A stretch of DNA of 8,609 nt from positions 1 through 8,609 of the forward strand of contig PXAW01000379.1 in NCBI GenBank assembly GCA_003567055.1, written 5' to 3'. The notes beneath the pieces are model-generated. The model made no database searches. It had not been told where the DNA came from and saw only the letters and a list, made by a program, of their open reading frames with translations. This DNA comes from Hyphomicrobiales bacterium (GTDB taxonomy: Bacteria; Pseudomonadota; Alphaproteobacteria; Rhizobiales; Beijerinckiaceae). The stretch's first letter is position 1. Each line of letters opens with the position of its first letter. Positions 1 through 5,717 of this stretch are shown in pieces. The position numbers and the translations under genes were made by a program.

Positions 1-92
1 AGATCGACGACCGTGACATCCATGCCCTCGACGGCGAGATGGCGCGCAATGGTCGAGCCGACCTGACCGGCACCGCAGACGATGATTCTCAT
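1..92 (-). CDS. trkA: TrkA, NAD-binding regulatory subunit of Trk K+ uptake (N-terminal fragment)
   Basis: Only the first 30 codons are present; the gene continues past the left edge of the window. The visible N-terminus begins MRIIVCGAGQVGSTIARHL and continues into a segment ending VTVVD. This is the first beta strand, the glycine-rich GxGxxG dinucleotide-binding turn (residues 7-12) and the second strand ending in an acidic residue, as expected of an RCK/KTN Rossmann domain. In the known family, TrkA is a cytoplasmic peripheral protein that binds NAD(H) and gates the TrkH/TrkG potassium channel. The ATG at 92-90 starts exactly at the family's usual MKI/MRI beginning, although no clear Shine-Dalgarno sequence precedes it. 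In many Hyphomicrobiales trkA follows ntrX, but here the FRG cassette lies upstream on the same strand. Identity rests on 30 residues only. Confidence 0.85.
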   Translation of the reverse strand, partial: MRIIVCGAGQVGSTIARHLAVEGMDVTVVD

Positions 93-366
93 GAGAAGCG
101 TAACTTCATGACGGAAAACGGCCCCCTGCCGGTTCCGATGCGACACTCTTCCGGCGCACCCCCCTTAGCGTGACCCGTAAGGCGGGGACACGTATCGCGG
201 GCGCGCCGACCCTTTGCCACCGGCTATCCGTGTCGACGATACACGCACGAGCCGCCCCCGGTCGAGACCGGGTCGCCCCCTTTACGCCTTTTTTCGCAGA
301 TGCACAACGCCGGCGATCGCGGTGGGGATGGGGTGGGGGAGGCCTTCGCCAGCGCTCAACCGGCGC
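93..366. other. Gene-free spacer between the FRG cassette and trkA, with inverted repeats
   Basis: No convincing coding frame is seen on either strand. The spacer holds a nested inverted repeat at 221-254 (outer arms CGGCT/AGCCG, inner arms CGTGT/ACACG). A 6-bp hairpin follows at 257-272 (CCCGGT, loop CGAG, ACCGGG). A plus-strand T6 run lies about 16 bases further on, and a G-rich run sits at 321-342. The trkA promoter and the 3' end of the FRG operon transcript must both lie here, but no clear -10/-35 pair was found. No tRNA cloverleaf, integrase site or remnant of ntrX could be recognised. Confidence 0.5.
321..342 (-). terminator. C-rich, G-poor transcript segment after the FRG operon (possible Rho-dependent site)
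   Basis: On the plus strand this is an almost uninterrupted purine run with G-tracts of 4, 4 and 5 separated by one or two bases. On the minus-strand transcript leaving the FRG operon it becomes a C-rich, G-poor stretch starting about 25 nt after the stop codon. C-rich, unstructured RNA just after a stop codon is the known character of Rho utilisation sites, and no U-tract hairpin is available here. The plus-strand G-tracts could alternatively form a G-quadruplex. Both roles are inferences from base composition. Confidence 0.2.
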
Positions 367-1083
367 TCACGCGTGCAGTTCGACAGCCATAACCTGTGGC
401 ACGCCGTCTTCCGTCGTAAGGTAAAACCGGGTCGGGATGATTGCCGAGACCCGGCGCTCATGGCCCGGCATGACTTCGGTTTCAAAGTCCACGAGCACAT
501 TAACACGGCCCGAGATGGCCCTGTCTGCTTTAATCACGAAGCTGTCGGGCTCAGGATCGCACATATACAGGCGGGTTGATGGTTGCGCCTTTAAAACTTC
601 GTCCCATAAGGAATTAGAGGTCAGATCGTAACACATCGTCGCACGAAGCGCTGCGATAAGAAGGTGAATATCTTCTCGTGACGCTTCTTCGAGCACATAC
701 TCCGCGAGCCCGTGCAGCAGGGCTTCATCGTCGATCGCCTTGACGATTGCCGGTGGGAAGTCGGGAAAGACATATTGGTGTCTATTGGTCCCCGGAGACT
801 TCTTCCCGGTTTCCGGCTGGACCGGGCGAAACGGCTTGCCCGAGATGCGCAGGGATTTCGCACCCGCCTTATTCACTGCCGGGTCAGCGCCTACAAACGA
901 ACGACCCAGAAATGCATGTCCGACATAAGCCTTCGCAGCCGCCTGCAAGCCAGGCAGCACGACATCGGATTGTGCGCGCATGATCTGATTGGAATCGATG
1001 GTCTTATGGGCGATCCAGTTCGCGCGCGCTTTGTCTTTGTGTTCCTTGAAAACCGTGATTGCCTCGTCGACCGCATTCGTCAT
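367..1083 (-). CDS. Unrecognised protein coupled to the FRG-domain gene
   Basis: This encodes a 238-residue soluble protein with no signal peptide or membrane segment, and I do not recognise its family. The N-terminal ~60 residues are charged and look helical. A basic, proline- and glycine-rich linker spans about 75-105 and contains the motif YVFPDFPPAI (104-113). A leucine- and acid-rich helical stretch covers about 113-165. The last ~65 residues alternate hydrophobic and polar residues as in a beta sheet: DSFVIKA (180-186), GRVNVLVDFETEV (192-204) and SAIIPTRFYLTTEDG (213-227). The ATG lies inside the ATGA that ends the upstream FRG gene, and AGGAGG sits 7 bases before it, so translation is very probably coupled. 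Base composition is lower in GC than the flanking housekeeping genes. As second gene of an FRG cassette it could be an antitoxin/immunity protein, an adaptor or a second effector; nothing visible decides between these. Confidence 0.8.
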   Translation of the reverse strand: MTNAVDEAITVFKEHKDKARANWIAHKTIDSNQIMRAQSDVVLPGLQAAAKAYVGHAFLGRSFVGADPAVNKAGAKSLRISGKPFRPVQPETGKKSPGTNRHQYVFPDFPPAIVKAIDDEALLHGLAEYVLEEASREDIHLLIAALRATMCYDLTSNSLWDEVLKAQPSTRLYMCDPEPDSFVIKADRAISGRVNVLVDFETEVMPGHERRVSAIIPTRFYLTTEDGVPQVMAVELHA

Positions 1084-1811
1084 GGCGCAACCTCCTGATC
1101 CGTAAGATAACGCAAAGCCAGATCAGCACCAATACCATCGATGTCCGTCATCAATCTCTGGTGATCAAATCCGAATTTCCCGAGAATTCGGCGAAAGAAG
1201 CTGCGATTGGCTGCCGGAATGGTAAGGCGGTGCATCGGCACATTCTCAGCATCTGGATCCCAATCCCTGTCCGGGTCGGGGTGGATCGTGAAGACGCCAT
1301 GTTGCCGGAACACCCGCTCGATGCGTGGGGTCGTTTGCGCATATGAAACGTGCGTTGCCGCAAAAGGGTTGGTCAGAGCGCGATTACGCATGATACCTGG
1401 GACAAGTATCGCGAAAATCTCGCAATCATTGTCCATGTTCCCGCCATTGATCGCGAACCAGGCGGCGACCAGCGGATTGCTGCTCCAATCCAGGAGCCGG
1501 GTCGGGACACCATGATGCTGCGCGAGCGCCAGCCAGTCGAGATCGGAATAGCCATTGGCGTCGACCAATCGCACGGATTTTCTCTTGAAGGTTTCGAAGA
1601 TCAGACGCTCCAGGGAATGATCATAGCCTCGCAGGCCCAGACAATCGGCACGCCCGGCCTTTGGACGCAATCCGAAGCTTTCGCAGCCAGCAAGACCCTG
1701 CCGCATCCCCTGCCCGCGGAAGATCCAGCCAGCGTGCGAAGCTGAGAGCATGAGCGCATTGAATTCCGACCATTTCGCGAAATCATCGGGAGTTGGTGAA
1801 GCAGAAACCAT
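1080..1811 (-). CDS. FRG-domain protein
   Basis: This 243-residue protein carries the FRG domain (Pfam FRG) along nearly its whole length. The signature WIFRGQG is at residues 29-35. The central block at 95-120 includes ALAQHHGVPTRLLDWS and then NPLVAAWFA, the most conserved part of the family. A third family-like segment, RIERVFRQHGVFTIHP, is at 163-178. The C-terminus ends in a short helix-rich tail (IDGIGADLALRYL). There is no signal peptide or membrane helix, so it should be cytoplasmic. FRG is a family without an established biochemical activity to my knowledge; its members often occur in variable accessory loci. The conserved arginines (R32, R105), histidines (H99, H100) and D108 are candidate active-site residues by inference. 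The ATG at 1811-1809 is kept because it lies about 20 nt after a TATAAT box; its ribosome-binding site is weak. The gene opens a two-gene operon. Confidence 0.88.
   Translation of the reverse strand: MVSASPTPDDFAKWSEFNALMLSASHAGWIFRGQGMRQGLAGCESFGLRPKAGRADCLGLRGYDHSLERLIFETFKRKSVRLVDANGYSDLDWLALAQHHGVPTRLLDWSSNPLVAAWFAINGGNMDNDCEIFAILVPGIMRNRALTNPFAATHVSYAQTTPRIERVFRQHGVFTIHPDPDRDWDPDAENVPMHRLTIPAANRSFFRRILGKFGFDHQRLMTDIDGIGADLALRYLTDQEVAP
1091..1096 (-). promoter_or_regulatory. Strong Shine-Dalgarno (AGGAGG) for the second cassette gene
   Basis: The minus strand reads AGGAGG, then a 7-base spacer TTGCGCC, then the ATG at 1083-1081. It lies inside the last codons of the FRG gene and fixes the start of the downstream gene at the ATGA overlap. 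It is much stronger than anything before the FRG gene's own start, so the second protein may be made at an equal or higher level than the first. Confidence 0.8.
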
Positions 1812-1838
1812 GGGTGGTCAGGATCTCAACAAGAAGCT

Positions 1839-1844
1839 ATTATA
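1839..1844 (-). promoter_or_regulatory. Predicted -10 box (TATAAT) for the FRG operon
   Basis: A perfect TATAAT on the minus strand lies 27 bases upstream of the FRG-gene ATG, in a locally AT-rich stretch (about 1835-1890) that stands out in this GC-rich DNA. Transcription from it would give a 5' leader of roughly 20 nt. No good TTGACA-like -35 element is found at 16-18 bases, so the promoter may need an activator or be weak. Confidence 0.5.
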
Positions 1845-1874
1845 GATAGAATTCAGGCAATTTATGTTCTTTAA

Positions 1875-3233
<1,359 letters not shown>

Positions 3234-3276
3234 AGGCGCGTCGTGGTCCGTATCGATATCGTATGGTGAGACGAGC

Positions 3277-3285
3277 AGGGGGAGG
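3277..3285 (+). promoter_or_regulatory. Strong Shine-Dalgarno before a non-canonical ATT start
   Basis: AGGGGGAGG ends 5 bases before ATT at 3291. The reading frame of the following membrane protein is open back to a stop at 3267 and contains no ATG, GTG or TTG before 3348. This is the only ribosome-binding site that could serve the gene at a proper distance, and it points to ATT as the initiation codon. Confidence 0.55.
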
Positions 3286-3290
3286 ACGGC

Positions 3291-3965
3291 ATTTCCGGAA
3301 GCCAGGCCAGACGAAACGCTGTCGCGTTCATCCCCCTCGCCGTCGCGGTGCTCGCGGCGGCGCTCGTCGTGGTGTTCGAGGTCAGCCGCTACGAGATCCA
3401 GGCGGGCCCCTTCGCGCCGGTCCTGCACGGCTTCTTTTTCAACGCCTTCGCGCCCCTGCTGTTTCTGATCGTCTACGGGGTCACGCGCATCGTCGTCGTC
3501 GCACTGGCGGAGCCCAGTGAGCTGGCACTCGCGCGTTTCGTGACCGCACCGCTCGCGGTGGCGGCCTTGCTGGCGGCGACGCTCTATCCGACCTTCGGCG
3601 GCATCGTGGCGCGTTCGGCCTTCGTGATCGGCGGGATGGTTTTCGTCGAAGGCCTTCCGCTTGCCGCCGCGTTTCCATTCGGCATCGCCGTCGCCGCGGT
3701 CCCGTTCGGCATCGTGATGGGGCTCGGGATCATCGGGGTGCGTCTGGCGTTGCGGCGCGGCTGGCGCGACTTCGGTATCGCGCTCCTGCGCTATCTCGCC
3801 CTCGTCTTCGCGGGCCTCGTCCTGCTCTCGCCGGCCTGGAGTGGCGTGACGCTCTTCGGCGACTGGCCGGCCTGGCCGATGACGCAGGGGGAGGGCGCGG
3901 CGCTGGTTCTGGCGACCCTCATGGCCCTTTTCCCGCATGCGCTGATCGTGCGCCGGTTCGGGTGA
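3291..3965 (+). CDS. Unrecognised multi-pass membrane protein, probable ATT start
   Basis: This encodes about 224 residues, very hydrophobic, with roughly six membrane segments and little soluble domain. Residues 12-31 (FIPLAVAVLAAALVVVFEV region) form the first helix, preceded by a basic patch (QARRNA). Further helices follow around FFFNAFAPLLFLIVYGV, FVTAPLAVAALLAATL, a long glycine-rich stretch ending GLGIIGVRLALRR, LLRYLALVFAGLVLL and GAALVLATLMALFPHAL. I do not recognise the family and no catalytic motif is visible. The first conventional start, GTG at 3348, would cut the first helix in half and has no ribosome-binding site. The ATT at 3291 has an excellent one and adds a normal N-terminus. 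A sequencing frameshift joining the ATG at 3263 is the alternative. The gene lies 57 bases after aatA on the same strand and may be co-transcribed with it, without an evident functional link. Confidence 0.75.
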   Translation: MSGSQARRNAVAFIPLAVAVLAAALVVVFEVSRYEIQAGPFAPVLHGFFFNAFAPLLFLIVYGVTRIVVVALAEPSELALARFVTAPLAVAALLAATLYPTFGGIVARSAFVIGGMVFVEGLPLAAAFPFGIAVAAVPFGIVMGLGIIGVRLALRRGWRDFGIALLRYLALVFAGLVLLSPAWSGVTLFGDWPAWPMTQGEGAALVLATLMALFPHALIVRRFG

Positions 3966-4033
3966 GGGGCGCGCCGGTCGCGGCGTCACGGCTCGGCAGG
4001 CCGATGCCGCAGGCTGGCCATGCGACCTCTCCC

Positions 4034-4057
4034 TGCTGCGACACTTGCTGCGAAACT
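4034..4057 (+). repeat. Imperfect 12-bp tandem repeat upstream of the S10 peptidase
   Basis: TGCTGCGACACT is followed directly by TGCTGCGAAACT (11 of 12 identical), then a partial third copy TGCCGCA. It lies 72-95 bases before the peptidase start, in the 163-base gap where its promoter should be. Adjacent direct repeats can be binding sites for a regulator, but a chance duplication is equally possible. Nothing else could be supported in this gap. Confidence 0.3.
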
Positions 4058-4112
4058 TGCCGCATTCCTCCCGCCACTCCACACTCATGGTGCAGGAGAA
4101 AAGTCGGGATGC

Positions 4113-4124
4113 GAGAGGAGAGGG
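4113..4124 (+). promoter_or_regulatory. Purine-rich ribosome-binding site fixing the peptidase start
   Basis: GAGAGGAGAGGG, with AGGAG ending 8 bases before the ATG at 4129, selects this start over the in-frame ATG at 4045, which has no such site. The chosen start also puts the export signal at the N-terminus instead of 28 residues in. Confidence 0.75.
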
Positions 4125-4128
4125 CTTC

Positions 4129-5694
4129 ATGGAATTCATCGTGAGTAGACTGTGCCGGACCCGTCATGCCGTCGTGATACCGGTGGTTCTGGCTTTGCTG
4201 GCGCTGTCATTGCCTGCCGGCCTGCATCCGGTCACCGCTTTGTCCGCCTCGGAAGCCATGACGGCACGCGCACCGGGGCGCCTGCCGGCTGCCTCGATCA
4301 CCGGGCACCAGATCGAGCAATATGGCGAGACGCTGGAATTCGAAGCCCATGCCGGCGCGCTCACCCTTGCGGATGATCGCGGCGAAGAGCGTGCCGAAAT
4401 CGGTTTCGTCGCCTACCTGCGCAAGGAAGCTGCGGATGAAGGGGAGGGCACGCATGGCGCGACCCGCCCCGTCACCTTTGCGGTGAACGGTGGGCCGGGT
4501 GCCGCTTCGGCTTATCTGCATATCGGGGTGCTCGGGCCCTGGCGGCTGCCGATGGGCACCGACACCATCAGCCCGTCCCAGGGCGTCGCACGCGTGGAGA
4601 ACGCGGAAACCTGGCTCGACTTCACGGATCTCGTCTTTGTCGATCCGGTCGGCACCGGCTTCAGCCGTCTCGTCGAGAACGAGCAGGAGCGCCGCGATGA
4701 GTTTCTCTCGGTGGAGGGCGACATTGCGGCGCTGGCCGATTTCATCCTCGACTGGCTGGTGCTGCATGAGCGCGTCGATTCCCCGGTCTATTTCATCGGC
4801 GAGAGCTATGGCGGCTTTCGCGGCCCCTTGCTCGCCGAGCGCCTGCAGAACGAAAACGGCATCGCCCTCTCCGGCATGACCCTGCTCTCGCCAGTGCTCG
4901 ATTTCGGCTGGCGCGATTCGTCAGCCTATGCCCCGTTGTCACAGGTCTCGCTCTTGCCATCGCTGGCGGCTGCGGCCCGCGAGCGTGACGGCGCGGTCTC
5001 GCGAAGCGGCCTTGCCGATGTCGAGGCCTATGCCACGGGCGAATTCCTCACCGACATGCTGCGTGGTCTTGCGGATGACGAGGCCGTGGCCCGGCTCGTC
5101 GAGAATGTCGCGCATTATACCGGGCTCGACCGGGCCGTCGTGGAGCGGCATCAGGGCCGGATCGACATGCAGATCTTCGTCCGGGAAATCGAGCGGGAGG
5201 GCGGGCGCATCGCGAGCTTCTATGATGCCGGGGTGACAGCCGACCATCCCGCGCCCGAAGCCGCCTTCGCGCGCGCGTCGGACCCGGTTCTCGACGCCAT
5301 GACGCCGCCTCTCACCCGGGCCATGCTGGGGCTCTATCGCGAGAAGCTCGGATGGGTGCCCCAGCGGCGCTACATCCTGCTCAACAACGGTGTCAACCGG
5401 GCCTGGAACTGGGGGCGCGGGCGCGGCCAGCCGGAGGCGCTGAGCGCTTTGCGCCGGGTCATGGCGCTCGACGCGCATTTCGACGTCCTCGTGGTGCACG
5501 GGCTTAGCGATCTCGTCACCCCCTATTTCGAGACCGCGTTGCTGCTTCGCCAGATACGCCCGTTCACGGGAGAAGAGCGCGTGCGCCTGCGCACCTATGG
5601 CGGTGGCCACATGTTCTACAATCGCGAGACGTCGCGCCGCGCCTTCCGGGAGGATGCGAAACGGCTCTATCGTGCGCCTGAGGCGGTGCGGTAG
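4129..5694 (+). CDS. Exported S10-family serine carboxypeptidase-like protein
   Basis: A 521-residue protein of the alpha/beta-hydrolase fold, MEROPS family S10, whose known members remove C-terminal amino acids from peptides, often at acidic pH. The N-terminus is a typical export signal: basic residues (RLCRTRH, 7-13), a hydrophobic core (about 14-30) and a likely cleavage near A40 in TALSASEA, so it should act in the periplasm or outside the cell. The oxyanion-hole motif NGGPG is at 120-124. DPVGTGFS (172-179) is a typical S10 block. The nucleophile S226 lies in GESYGG (224-229). The acid is D461 in HGLSDLVTPY and the base is H494 in GGGHMFY. The triad is complete. The insert between about 275 and 410 is the expected variable cap domain. 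Bacterial members are less studied than the yeast and plant enzymes, and the substrate cannot be read from sequence. It stands alone on its strand and converges with the c-di-GMP gene. Confidence 0.92.
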   Translation: MEFIVSRLCRTRHAVVIPVVLALLALSLPAGLHPVTALSASEAMTARAPGRLPAASITGHQIEQYGETLEFEAHAGALTLADDRGEERAEIGFVAYLRKEAADEGEGTHGATRPVTFAVNGGPGAASAYLHIGVLGPWRLPMGTDTISPSQGVARVENAETWLDFTDLVFVDPVGTGFSRLVENEQERRDEFLSVEGDIAALADFILDWLVLHERVDSPVYFIGESYGGFRGPLLAERLQNENGIALSGMTLLSPVLDFGWRDSSAYAPLSQVSLLPSLAAAARERDGAVSRSGLADVEAYATGEFLTDMLRGLADDEAVARLVENVAHYTGLDRAVVERHQGRIDMQIFVREIEREGGRIASFYDAGVTADHPAPEAAFARASDPVLDAMTPPLTRAMLGLYREKLGWVPQRRYILLNNGVNRAWNWGRGRGQPEALSALRRVMALDAHFDVLVVHGLSDLVTPYFETALLLRQIRPFTGEERVRLRTYGGGHMFYNRETSRRAFREDAKRLYRAPEAVR

Positions 5695-5717
5695 CGCCCG
5701 TCGGCATCAGGCGCGTG
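5671..5717. terminator. Compound hairpin across two convergent stop codons, possible bidirectional terminator
   Basis: GCGCCTGA (5674-5681) and TCAGGCGC (5707-5714) are a perfect 8-bp inverted repeat. The stem extends to 11 pairs in RNA with two G-U wobbles, out to 5671/5717. An inner GGCG/CGCC (5682-5685 / 5695-5698) can stack inside it. The structure contains the TAG stop of the peptidase gene and the TGA stop of the opposing gene. There is no T-run on either side, so it is not a classic intrinsic terminator; it may stall polymerase or protect the mRNA 3' ends. Confidence 0.35.

Noticed and set aside
201..285. Possible tRNA in the hairpin-rich spacer upstream of trkA
   Set aside because: Stems are present, but no cloverleaf with a 7-bp acceptor, anticodon loop and GTTCGA-type T-loop could be drawn on either strand.
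170..579. Small plus-strand open frames near the end of the FRG operon
   Set aside because: They overlap the coupled second cassette gene or the structured spacer, have Arg/Ser/Pro-rich shadow composition and lack ribosome-binding sites.
4207..5610. Two minus-strand open frames (186 and 223 codons) opposite the S10 peptidase
   Set aside because: Both lie inside the peptidase gene, whose triad and signal peptide are intact, and neither shows protein-like motifs.
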